Shown: one piece after another, positions 56,699 through 64,000 of the stretch
Numbering within the stretch: position 1 is the stretch's first letter
Layout: each line of letters opens with the position of its first letter
Source of the DNA: Curtobacterium sp. MCBD17_032
GTDB lineage: Bacteria > Actinomycetota > Actinomycetes > Actinomycetales > Microbacteriaceae
DNA length: 64,000 nt
NCBI RefSeq assembly: GCF_003234855.1
Contig: NZ_QKTO01000006.1
Coordinates: 124,001 to 188,000 of the forward strand
Direction: 5' to 3'
Made by a program: the position numbers and the translations under genes
Notes under the pieces: generated by a model
What the model was told of the DNA's origin: nothing
What the model saw: the letters and a program-made list of their open reading frames with translations, nothing else
Database searches by the model: none

Positions 56699-57465
56699 CA
56701 GCGGTGTCCTTCCCGGAGTGCGTGCGAGACCTCGCCGACGAGCTCGGCGAACTCGGGGGTGAAGCGGATGTCCGGGTCGCGGGGCATCGGGAACGGGACG
56801 TCGAACCGGCCGACGATCCCGCCGGGACGGCCGGACATGACGACGACCTCGGTCGACAGGTACACCGCCTCGGACACCGAGTGGGTGATGAAGAGCCCGG
56901 CGAACTGCTGCTCGACGAAGAGCCGGAGGAGTTCGTCGTTGAGGCGCTCGCGGGTGATCTCGTCGAGGGCGCCGAACGGCTCGTCGAACAGGAACAGCTC
57001 CGGGTCGAGGGTCAACGACCGCGCGAGGGACACGCGCATCCGCATGCCGCCGGAGAGCTGCTTCGGCAGGTTCGTCTCGAAGCCGTTCAGCCCGACGAGG
57101 TCGATCGCCCGCTCCGCCTTCTCGGCCCGCTCGGCCTTCGGCACGTTCCCGAGTTCGGCGAGCAGCTCGACGTTGCCCTGCACCGTGCGCCAGGGCAGGA
57201 GCGTGGCGTCCTGGAAGACGTAGCCGATCCGGTCGGCGGCCACCCCGGCGGTACCGTCCGAGGCGGTCTCGAGGCCGGACGCGATCCGGAGCAGCGTCGA
57301 CTTGCCGCAGCCGGAGGGGCCGACGACGGAGACGAACTGGCCGCGGTCGACGGTCAGGTCGACGCCCTGCAGGGCGATCGTGCCGTTCGGGAACGTCATC
57401 TCGACGTTCCGGAAGTCGAGCAGCGTGTCCGTCGCGGTGACGGGGGCTGGTGCGGTGGTGGTCAC
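56698..57465 (-). CDS. ABC transporter ATP-binding protein, SsuB/ThiZ type
   Basis: A 255-residue ABC ATPase with Walker A GPSGCGKST, Q-loop YVFQDATLLPW, signature LSGGMRMRVSLARS, Walker B ELFLFDEPFGALD and the switch His in FITHSVSEAVY. It energises the NMT1-type importer. It lies 36 bp after the amidohydrolase gene. Confidence 0.93.
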   Translation of the reverse strand: MTTTAPAPVTATDTLLDFRNVEMTFPNGTIALQGVDLTVDRGQFVSVVGPSGCGKSTLLRIASGLETASDGTAGVAADRIGYVFQDATLLPWRTVQGNVELLAELGNVPKAERAEKAERAIDLVGLNGFETNLPKQLSGGMRMRVSLARSLTLDPELFLFDEPFGALDEITRERLNDELLRLFVEQQFAGLFITHSVSEAVYLSTEVVVMSGRPGGIVGRFDVPFPMPRDPDIRFTPEFAELVGEVSHALREGHR

Positions 57466-57500
57466 GGGTACCTCGTGTTCTCATGCACGGTGGTGCGCGG

Positions 57501-58799
57501 TCAGGGAACGGGGACGGTTGCGGGCACGGGCACGGGCACGGCGGGTGCCGGGACCCGGGTCGGGGCGGCGACGCTGCGCCGCACCTCGGTGCGGGCGACG
57601 AGTCGTCCACGGGACAGGACGATGCGGTCGGCGGGTGCGTTCGCCACGGCGTCGGTGACGCTGGTCGCGGCGACGGCGAGCAGGTCGGCGCGCGCCCCGA
57701 CGACCGGACCGGCGGCCGGGAGGCCCATCACGCTCCGGGCGGCGTCGCTCACCATCGCGTACGCCTCGTCCGGCGTCAGGTGCCCGGCCGTCACGAGGAG
57801 GGAGGCGGTCTCGAGCGCGTCGCTGCGGCCGACCGGGTTGAACGGGTCGCGGACGTTGTCGGCGCCGGCGGCCACCCGGACCCCGGCGACGAGGAGCGCC
57901 CGGATCGCGGTGAGCCCGCGCGGTGTCGACACCGGGTGCTGCCAGCCCTGCAGGTAGAGGTTCGTGATCGGCAGCGTGATGACCCCGACGTCGGCGGCGG
58001 CAACGTCGGCGACGACCTCGGCGAGGCGCTCGGGGCGGAGGGTGCCGAGCCGGACGCAGTGCCCGGCCGAGTACTGCCGGTCCCGCGGCCAGTCGCGGAC
58101 CGAGCGGGCGTAGTGGTCGAGCGTGACCGGCCCGTCGAGGCTCTCGTCGGCGTGCAGGTCGACGCCGAGGCCGCGGCGCCGGGCGATGGCGAGCAGCCGG
58201 TCGACGTCGGCGAGCGGGTCCTCGGCGAGGTGCGGGGCGCCGCCGACCAGGTCGACGCCGAGGTCGAGGACGGCTTCCACGTGGTGGTCGGGGGCGAGCG
58301 GCCCGGCGAGGGCGACGAGCTCGATGTCCATCAGGTGCGCGAGCTCATGGCGGACCTGCACGAGGGCCCGAGCGCCGCGGACGGCCTCGGCCACGGTCGC
58401 GCTGCCGCCGGCACTGAGCACGTCGACGTGGGTGCGCACCGCGGTGGTGCCGGCGGCGAGCATCGCGAGGGCCTGCGTCCGTGCCCGGTCGGCGATCTCC
58501 TCGACGCTCATCGTCGTGGCGTACTCGGCCCAGGCCGCGATCGCGGACCCGAGGTCGCCGAGCGGTGGGTGGATGCGGTCCGCACTGAGGGCCTTGTCGA
58601 GGTGCGCGTGCGGTTCCGCCGGCGCCGTCAGGAGCAGGCGTCCCTCGAGGTCGAGCGTGTCCGCCGCCACGGCGCTGAGCGTGCCGGCGGGGGCGACCGC
58701 GGTGACGATGTCACCCTCGATCGCGACGTCCACCAGACGCCCCTCGGGCAGCAGCGCGGACCGGAGGAGGGCGACCGGGCGGGGCAGTGACGTGTTCAA
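57501..58799 (-). CDS. cytosine-deaminase-like amidohydrolase
   Basis: A 432-residue metal-dependent amidohydrolase of the CodA/N-isopropylammelide branch. EPHAHLDKA gives the HxH pair, DLHADESLD the third His and Glu-type base, a later His lies in SAGHCVRLG, and GADNVRDPF the metal-binding Asp. It should deaminate or hydrolyse a ring such as a pyrimidine. The only plausible start is TTG 58799, preceded by AGAGGG. It begins the operon that continues with the ABC transporter, and its promoter region is shared with the divergent XRE-cupin gene and holds a 19-bp palindrome. The tail is Pro/Val-rich. Confidence 0.87.
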   Translation of the reverse strand: MNTSLPRPVALLRSALLPEGRLVDVAIEGDIVTAVAPAGTLSAVAADTLDLEGRLLLTAPAEPHAHLDKALSADRIHPPLGDLGSAIAAWAEYATTMSVEEIADRARTQALAMLAAGTTAVRTHVDVLSAGGSATVAEAVRGARALVQVRHELAHLMDIELVALAGPLAPDHHVEAVLDLGVDLVGGAPHLAEDPLADVDRLLAIARRRGLGVDLHADESLDGPVTLDHYARSVRDWPRDRQYSAGHCVRLGTLRPERLAEVVADVAAADVGVITLPITNLYLQGWQHPVSTPRGLTAIRALLVAGVRVAAGADNVRDPFNPVGRSDALETASLLVTAGHLTPDEAYAMVSDAARSVMGLPAAGPVVGARADLLAVAATSVTDAVANAPADRIVLSRGRLVARTEVRRSVAAPTRVPAPAVPVPVPATVPVP

Positions 58800-58824
58800 G
58801 AGGCCCTCTCGATCGTGTGGAACA

Positions 58825-58843
58825 ATGTTGATCGCATCAACAT
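58825..58843. promoter_or_regulatory. palindromic operator between divergent operons
   Basis: ATGTTGAT-CGC-ATCAACAT, a perfect 8-3-8 palindrome, 26 bp ahead of the amidohydrolase TTG and 110 bp ahead of the XRE-cupin ATG. It is A+T-rich in a G+C-rich setting and has the length of an XRE-dimer site. Confidence 0.7.
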
Positions 58844-58952
58844 CCACGATGCTAGGTGGGCCGTGTTTCCCACCCGTTTCGCCCCGGTTGCCGACTGTGA
58901 CGAGATGGGATGCACGGAACGGCCCGCCCCGACCGACCCCGATCGGAGCGCG

Positions 58953-59585
58953 ATGCACACCGAACTCCTGCCCGACACCGACCTGCGTGCAGCCGACCGG
59001 GTCGTCGACGAACAGGCCCGCCTGGTGGGTGAGCACGTCCGGGCACTCCGGCGCTCCGCACGCCTGACTCTCGTGCAGCTCGCCGAGCGCACCGGCCTGT
59101 CGCACCCGTTCCTCAGTCAGGTCGAACGCGGCCACTCCCGCGCGAGCATGGTGTCGCTCGAGAAGATCGCCGCCGCGCTCGACACCACGCAGGTCGCCCT
59201 CCTCGCCGCCGGCGCCCCGGCCCGGGCGGAGCCCGACGACCGACGGCCCGAGGTGCTCCGCGCCGGCGAGGGCGCCCGCGGGCCGTTCTCCAGCGGCGAG
59301 GCCCGGCTCCTCGTGCACGCCGGCCCGCACGCCTTCGAGCCGCTCGAGTGGAAGGGCGACAACACCGAACCCGGCGAGTACTTCGCGCACCGCGAGGACG
59401 AGTTCCTCACCGTGCTCGCCGGAGACGTCCTCCTCGACCTGCGCGGCCAGGACGTCCTCCGCCTCGGCCCGGGCGACTCGGCGTACTACCGCGGCGGCAC
59501 CGGGCACCGCTGGTGCAGTGCGGACGGCAGCGCGTTCCACATGATCGTGGTCAAGGAGACCCCGCGGGCCGGAGCGGGCGCATGA
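58953..59585 (+). CDS. XRE-cupin transcriptional regulator
   Basis: A 210-residue regulator: helix-turn-helix at about 30-85 (LTLVQLAERTGLSHPFLSQV, SRASMVSLEKIAAALD) and a cupin domain at about 130-205 (GEYFAHREDEFLTVLAG with metal/ligand residues, GPGDSAYYRGGTGHRW). XRE-cupin proteins sense small ligands of the pathway they control. ATG 58953 is preceded by GGAG (spacing 5); ATG 58905 is in frame. It is divergent from the catabolic operon and followed, with an ATGA overlap, by the reductase. Confidence 0.87.
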   Translation: MHTELLPDTDLRAADRVVDEQARLVGEHVRALRRSARLTLVQLAERTGLSHPFLSQVERGHSRASMVSLEKIAAALDTTQVALLAAGAPARAEPDDRRPEVLRAGEGARGPFSSGEARLLVHAGPHAFEPLEWKGDNTEPGEYFAHREDEFLTVLAGDVLLDLRGQDVLRLGPGDSAYYRGGTGHRWCSADGSAFHMIVVKETPRAGAGA

Positions 59586-60574
59586 GCGCCGGCATCAGCA
59601 ACGGTGCGCTCGGCGTCGTCGGGACGCACGGGGAGGTCCAGCACCGGATGCGCATCGCCGCCCGTCGGCAGGTGGCCACGGACGTCGTGACGCTCGACCT
59701 CGCCCCGGTCGACGCGACACCGCTGCCCGTCTGGGAGCCCGGCGCCCACGTCGACCTCGAGGTGGCGCCCGGCACCCAGCGGCAGTACTCGCTCGTCACC
59801 ACGACCGACGACGGACACTGGCGGGTCGCGGTGCTCCGCGAGGCGACCGGGCGCGGCGGATCGGTCGCCGTGCACGACGTGCTCCGGGTCGGCGACGAGG
59901 TCATCGTCGGCGGCCCGCGCAACCACTTCGGCTTCGACCCCGGCCGTCCGGCGGTGTTCGTCGCCGGCGGCATCGGGATCACCCCGATCAGCGCCATGAT
60001 CGCCGCGGCCGAGCGGGCCGGGACACCGTGGGAGCTGCACTACGCCGGGCGGTCCCGCGACCGGATGGCGTTCGCCGACGAGCTGTCGGCCGCACACCCC
60101 GACCGGGTCCTGCTCGCCGCGGCCGATGAGGCACCCCGGTTGAACGTGGTCGGGCTGCTCGCCGAACCGCGGGACGCCGTCGTCTACTGCTGCGGTCCCC
60201 GTGGGCTCATGGACGCCGTCGAGGCCGCCGCCGCGCACTGGCCGGCCGGCAGCGTCCGGGTCGAGCGCTTCGAGCCCGCCGCCGACGTCGACGCGCCGGG
60301 GGAGGCGTTCGAGGTCGAGCTCACCGTGACCGGGGCGACGATCACCGTCCCCGCGGACCGGACCCTGCTCGAGGTCGCGGAGGACGCCGGCGCGTTCGTG
60401 CTGTCGTCCTGCCGCGAGGGTACCTGCGGCACGTGCGAGACGCCCGTGCTCGAGGGCTCCGTCGACCACCGCGACACCGTGCTCAGCCCCGCGGAGCAGG
60501 CCGACGACCGCACGATGATGGTCTGCGTCAGCCGCGCCGCGGCCGGCTGCCCCCGGCTGGTCCTGGAGCTCTGA
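59582..60574 (+). CDS. PDR/VanB-type ferredoxin reductase
   Basis: A 330-residue one-chain reductase that passes electrons from NAD(P)H through FMN to a [2Fe-2S] cluster. The flavin motif is RQYSLVTT, the pyridine-nucleotide motif VFVAGGIGITPISAMI, and the plant-type cluster is bound by C277, C282, C285 and C315 (SCREGTCGTCETP, then MMVCVS). Such reductases normally serve a Rieske-type oxygenase; none is in this window. The gene is coupled to the XRE-cupin regulator, so it belongs to the same regulated unit. Confidence 0.92.
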   Translation: MSAGISNGALGVVGTHGEVQHRMRIAARRQVATDVVTLDLAPVDATPLPVWEPGAHVDLEVAPGTQRQYSLVTTTDDGHWRVAVLREATGRGGSVAVHDVLRVGDEVIVGGPRNHFGFDPGRPAVFVAGGIGITPISAMIAAAERAGTPWELHYAGRSRDRMAFADELSAAHPDRVLLAAADEAPRLNVVGLLAEPRDAVVYCCGPRGLMDAVEAAAAHWPAGSVRVERFEPAADVDAPGEAFEVELTVTGATITVPADRTLLEVAEDAGAFVLSSCREGTCGTCETPVLEGSVDHRDTVLSPAEQADDRTMMVCVSRAAAGCPRLVLEL

Positions 60575-60639
60575 CCGCCGGACGGGAGGCCCGGGTCCGG
60601 AGGTGATCCGAGCCTCCAGTCCGGTGTGCGGTCGTCCGC

Positions 60640-62037
60640 CTACGGGCGCTCGGTGTCGTCGAGCGGTGCGCCCGTCAGCGCCGACAGGCGCTCCAGACCG
60701 GCCTGCTCGACGAGTTCGCGAGCCAGCGGACGGGACCGGGCCACGGCCTCCCGGACGTCGACGCGGGTGACCTCGAAGTCGGCCAGGCTCAGCTCGCCGT
60801 CGACCCAGACGTCCTTCACCTCGCGGCTGCCGGCCACGAACACGACCGCCTGGAACGGGTCGTGCACGTTCGCGAGGGTCGGGCTCTCACCGTCGAACAC
60901 GACGAGGTCCGCGCGCTTGCCGGGCTCGAGTGACCCGATCTCGGCGTCCATCCGGAGTGCCGTCGCGCCGCCGATGGTGCCCATCTCGAACGCCTCGCGG
61001 GCGGTCATCGCGGTCGCCTGCAGGTCCCGGATCCGGGCCAGGAGCGCGGCGGTCTTCATCGCCTGCAGGAAGTCCTGCGCGTCGTTCGACGCGGGACCGT
61101 CGACGCCGATGCCGACCGGGATGCCGAGCGCGCGGAGCTCGGCGACCGGAGCGATGCCGCTCGCCAGGATGCCGTTCGCCACCGGGTTGTGCGCGACGCC
61201 GACGCCGTTCGCCGCGTAGGTCTCCCGGTCCTCGCGGTCCATCCAGACGCTGTGCGCGGCGATCACCGGGACGCGGAACATGCCCGTCGCCTCGGCGTGC
61301 CCGACGACGGTCCTGCCGGTGCGCTGGCGGGCGGCGGTGACCTCCTCGCGGACCTCGTGGACGTGCACGTGGATGCCGTGGCCGCCGTCGACTGCGTAGT
61401 CGATGTGCTCCTCCCAAGCGGCGTCCGTGTACCGGCCGATCGAGGACATCCCGACCCGGAAGGTGCTGTACCGGCTGGCGTCGGCGGCCTCGCGGAGGGC
61501 GTCGAACTCCTCGAGGATCGGCGCCGGCCCGAAGCCGCGGTCGACGTCACCGCTGCCGAACGACACCACACCCCGCAGGCCGAGTTCCTCGAGCGCCTGC
61601 ACGACACCCGGCGTGGCGGGCGCACCCGGGATCGGGTCGGAGCAGAACATGTCGTTCGCCGTCGTCACGCCGCTGCGGAGCATCTGGATGCCCTGCAGCA
61701 TCGTGCCCGCGTAGGCCTTGTCGCGGGTCATCACCGGGTTGACGTGCGCGATGAGGGCGTTCAGCCACTCCCACAGCGTGTACTGCGAGCCGATGCCCGT
61801 GATGAGTCCCTCGCTGAAGTGCCCGTGCGTGTTCACGAAGCCGGGCGTGACGATGTCGTTCGCCCCACCGCGGACCGGTGCCTCGGGATGTGCTGCCGAC
61901 AGCTCGGCGAAGGTGCCGACCGCGGCGACCCGGTCCCCGTCGATGAGCACGGCGCCGTCCCGGATCGCGGACGGCGTGGTGGAGGCGTCGGGGGCGGCGG
62001 TGAGCACCCACCCGCCGCGGATGAGGGTCTGGGTCAT
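60640..62037 (-). CDS. Atz/Trz-type amidohydrolase (deaminase/chlorohydrolase family)
   Basis: A 465-residue amidohydrolase close to S-adenosylhomocysteine/guanine deaminases and triazine hydrolases. All metal and catalytic residues are visible: NTHGHFSEGLITG (HxH), HVHVHEVREEV (His and Glu), IAAHSVWMD (His) and GVDGPASND (Asp). It should deaminate or dehalogenate a nitrogen heterocycle. ATG 62037 lies 6 nt after a TAGGGT box. It converges with the reductase gene and faces away from the neighbouring, degenerate amidohydrolase. Confidence 0.9.
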   Translation of the reverse strand: MTQTLIRGGWVLTAAPDASTTPSAIRDGAVLIDGDRVAAVGTFAELSAAHPEAPVRGGANDIVTPGFVNTHGHFSEGLITGIGSQYTLWEWLNALIAHVNPVMTRDKAYAGTMLQGIQMLRSGVTTANDMFCSDPIPGAPATPGVVQALEELGLRGVVSFGSGDVDRGFGPAPILEEFDALREAADASRYSTFRVGMSSIGRYTDAAWEEHIDYAVDGGHGIHVHVHEVREEVTAARQRTGRTVVGHAEATGMFRVPVIAAHSVWMDREDRETYAANGVGVAHNPVANGILASGIAPVAELRALGIPVGIGVDGPASNDAQDFLQAMKTAALLARIRDLQATAMTAREAFEMGTIGGATALRMDAEIGSLEPGKRADLVVFDGESPTLANVHDPFQAVVFVAGSREVKDVWVDGELSLADFEVTRVDVREAVARSRPLARELVEQAGLERLSALTGAPLDDTERP

Positions 62038-62043
62038 GAGGGG

Positions 62044-62049
62044 ACCCTA
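62044..62049 (-). promoter_or_regulatory. -10 box of leaderless amidohydrolase transcript
   Basis: On the minus strand TAGGGT ends 6 nt before ATG 62037. Confidence 0.45.
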
Positions 62050-62182
62050 GGGAGCGTGTGTTTCGCGGGTGTTCCGCTCGGGTTTCCCGGCGGTGCTGGT
62101 GTGCGGCGGCGGAACGGTGCGGAGCACGAGCAGGTCGTCCCGTCGTCACGGGCCGGAAACAGCGCCCTGCTACAAACGCTGC

Positions 62183-63475
62183 ATGCTGACCGTCACCGGC
62201 GCCCTCCGCGTCCTCATCGACCCCCGCACCGAGCGTGACGGCGACCTTGCGATCGACGACGGCAGTGCGGACGCGACGACCCTCGACGCCTCCGGCTGTG
62301 TGGTCACCCCGGGCCTGGTGAACGCACACCACCACCTGCTCCAGACGGCGTTCCGCACGCTCCCGGGTACCCGCGGTGTGCCCATGGCGGACTGGCTGCC
62401 CGCGATGGCCGGTGCGTACAGCCGGGTGGGCCACGACCCGGAGCTCTACGGGCTGGCCGCGGCCGCCGGAGCCGCGGAGGGCCTCCTGTCCGGGGTCACC
62501 ACCGTCGCCGACCACCACCTCAACTGGCCGGCGGACGCGACGGCGGAGGACTCGGTCGCGCTCGCCGCGGCCACGGTGGACGCCGTCCGGGGACTGGGTG
62601 GCCGGCTCGTGTTCGTCCGGGGCTCGGCGGGGGACGACCCGGACCGCGCTGGCGAGTCGGCGGAAGCGATCCTGTCCGGGCTGCTGCACGACGACGCGGT
62701 CGGCGGCGTCGACCCGGACGGACGGCTGCAGATCGCCGTCGGTCCGGCCGGCGTGCACTCCGACGGCGAGGCCACGTTCCGCGCGCTGGGTGAGGTCGCC
62801 GCGCGGCACGGCCTCCGTCGACGGACCCAGGCGAACGAGCAGGTCGACACCGCCATCGCCCTCGAGCGGTACGGGGAACGGCCGCTCGACCTGCTCGAGG
62901 AGTGGGGGTGGCTCGCGCCCGACGTCACGGTCGCACACCTCTGCGACGTGACCGACGACGAGGTCGCCCGGCTCGCGGCCGCGGGGGTCACAGCCACACA
63001 CGCGCCGGGGTGCGACGTGCCGATGGGGTGGGGGATCGCGCCCGTCGCGCGGCTCATCGCCGCGGGCGTCCCGGTCGGCCTGGGCACCAGCGGCGGCGGC
63101 AGCAACGACGCCGGGCACCTGCTCGCGGATGCCCGCCTGGCGATGCAGGTCTCCGCACTCGTCGGGCCGCAGCTGCCCGCCCGACAGGTGCTCGGCATGG
63201 CGACCGAGGGATCGGCGATCGGCCTCGGTCGGCCGGAATTGGGCCACCTCGGCGCCGGATCGGCCGGTGACCTGTGCGTCTGGGACGTGTCCGGGGTCGC
63301 CGATGCCGGGGTCGCCGACCCGGTCGCAGGCCTCCTGTGGGCGTCACCGGGGCGGCGGCCCCGACACGTCGTCGTCGGCGGGCGCGTGGTGGTCCGGGAC
63401 GGGAGGCTCGTCACGGCCGACGAGGACGAGTTGGCGGCTCGACTGCGGGAGCGGTTGGCACGGACGCCGGTGTGA
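62183..63475 (+). CDS. amidohydrolase family protein lacking two metal ligands
   Basis: A 430-residue protein of the same amidohydrolase family, nearest the 8-oxoguanine deaminase type by overall motifs (NAHHHLLQTAFRTL, GVTTVADHHL). The first HxH (H49, H51) and the late His (H252, VAHLCDV) are present. But the strand-5 HxHxxE is RTQANE (Q216 in place of His) and the strand-8 Asp of the usual GxDGxxSN is Ser303 (GTSGGGSND). It may be a non-catalytic paralogue or use another metal site. The frame and length are intact. It starts at ATG 62183. Confidence 0.75.
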   Translation: MLTVTGALRVLIDPRTERDGDLAIDDGSADATTLDASGCVVTPGLVNAHHHLLQTAFRTLPGTRGVPMADWLPAMAGAYSRVGHDPELYGLAAAAGAAEGLLSGVTTVADHHLNWPADATAEDSVALAAATVDAVRGLGGRLVFVRGSAGDDPDRAGESAEAILSGLLHDDAVGGVDPDGRLQIAVGPAGVHSDGEATFRALGEVAARHGLRRRTQANEQVDTAIALERYGERPLDLLEEWGWLAPDVTVAHLCDVTDDEVARLAAAGVTATHAPGCDVPMGWGIAPVARLIAAGVPVGLGTSGGGSNDAGHLLADARLAMQVSALVGPQLPARQVLGMATEGSAIGLGRPELGHLGAGSAGDLCVWDVSGVADAGVADPVAGLLWASPGRRPRHVVVGGRVVVRDGRLVTADEDELAARLRERLARTPV

Positions 63476-63557
63476 CAGTGCCGCACGGGAGCAAGGCGGT
63501 GTCTCGACGCGGACGCCCTCCGCGGGGTACCGTTCGGTCGACGAGGGAGGGGCCGTC

Positions 63558-63704
63558 ATGCGGATCGTGTGGACCGTGCTGCGGGGACTCGGACTGGCGG
63601 CCGAGTCGGTCGCGAAGACCATCGGCGCGATGTCCGAGGCGCACACCCACGACCTGGACAGTCAGCGGGCGTTGTACCGGGAGCGGCGCGACCACCGGCC
63701 ATGA
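63558..63704 (+). CDS. small protein of 48 residues
   Basis: ATG 63558 follows a strong GGGAGG site with 7-nt spacing. The product begins MRIVWTVLRGLGLAAE and ends in a charged HTHDLDSQRALYRERRDHR, so it is a small, amphipathic, His/Arg-rich protein. I do not recognise it. The next gene converges with it 39 bp on. Confidence 0.5.
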   Translation: MRIVWTVLRGLGLAAESVAKTIGAMSEAHTHDLDSQRALYRERRDHRP

Positions 63705-63743
63705 GCCGTTCCGCCGCGCTCCGGGTGTGCTCTGTCGCCGCCG

Positions 63744-63989
63744 TCAGCGCGCGCGGTTCAACCGGTCCGCGAGTCGTCCGAGCGCCCAGTTGAGCAGGAA
63801 GCCGAGCGCGCCGAGGACCGGGAGCGCGATGACGACGACCGTCCAGACGACCTTCGCCAGCTGACTCCGGGTCCGGTCGCGCCACAGGACCACCAGCGCC
63901 CCCAGCGCGAGCAGCATGACGACGACCAGCGCGGCGAGGTGCCCGCCGACGACCAGGTTCCCGAACACGTCCCACTCCCGACGGAGCAC
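63744..63989 (-). CDS. PLDc_N-type small membrane protein
   Basis: An 81-residue protein with two membrane helices (about 14-35 and 47-66), the second after TRSQLAKVVWTVVVIALPVLG, and a basic end (RLADRLNRAR). This matches the cardiolipin-synthase N-terminal (PLDc_N) family, which occurs alone as small membrane proteins in actinobacteria. The start GTG 63989 is near the window edge and an earlier start outside cannot be excluded. Confidence 0.75.
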   Translation of the reverse strand: MLRREWDVFGNLVVGGHLAALVVVMLLALGALVVLWRDRTRSQLAKVVWTVVVIALPVLGALGFLLNWALGRLADRLNRAR

Positions 63990-64000
63990 GCGGTCGCACC

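Noticed and set aside
53141..57223. A 1,360-codon open frame on the plus strand
   Set aside because: It runs antisense to the oxidase, substrate-binding protein, permease and ATPase genes, has a biased Gly/Arg/Asp composition and no domain. It is a by-product of high G+C.

Overview
The window is about 64 kb of very G+C-rich DNA with tightly packed genes, many four-base ATGA or GTGA overlaps, GTG starts, a mycobacterial/streptomycete-type conserved gene set (a phosphomutase / DUF3090 / SCO1664 trio, a Mg-chelatase-like ATPase with a VWA partner, a class E sortase) and many probable leaderless mRNAs. This points to an actinobacterium. Gene content resembles a plant-associated Microbacteriaceae such as Curtobacterium, but that genus is an inference. 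I see no rRNA, insertion sequence, integrase, prophage or CRISPR array.

Layout. 1-8 kb: end of a MarR-GNAT fusion, pheA, a diacylglycerol-kinase-like enzyme, serS with a HAD phosphatase and tRNA-Ser(UGA), a frameshifted SDR with its XRE regulator, and a TetR regulator of the butyrolactone-receptor type. 8-20 kb: AI-2E exporter, BLUF photoreceptor, the phosphomutase/DUF3090/SCO1664 trio, VWA + AAA pair, a MetE-like enzyme, an MFS transporter, a GntR regulator and tRNA-Ser(GCU). 20-36 kb: GH18 lipoprotein, the MoxR-DUF58-transglutaminase operon, TetR, TRIC channel, a sortase-anchored 5'-nucleotidase, a TPP-dependent oxidase, an epimerase/dehydrogenase pair and zwf.

36-48 kb is the most unusual part. 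A DUF5819-HTTM-flavoprotein operon (resembling SdpA/SdpB plus a CrtI-type oxidoreductase) is followed by a large Ala/Ser-rich surface protein with LAFTG anchor. That protein has an apparently exact 390-bp tandem duplication and an N-terminal part of visibly lower G+C. Next comes an operon of class E sortase, a small membrane protein, a TcpC-like membrane protein and an FHA protein, facing an ECF sigma factor with a membrane-bound partner. I regard 40.5-47.5 kb as the best candidate for an undescribed cell-surface system.

49-64 kb: dienelactone hydrolase, tRNA-Arg(ACG), an Orn/Lys/Arg decarboxylase, then a likely N-heterocycle/nucleobase uptake and breakdown cluster. It holds an NMT1-type ABC transporter, three amidohydrolases, a creatininase-family enzyme, an FAD oxidase, a PNPOx-like flavoprotein, an XRE-cupin regulator with a near-ideal palindromic operator, and a VanB-type reductase. 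One amidohydrolase lacks two expected metal ligands. Two sequence-level patterns run through the window: start codons 6-7 nt after a TANNNT box (13 cases), and a repeated GACGGGAGGC element that usually forms intergenic hairpins.
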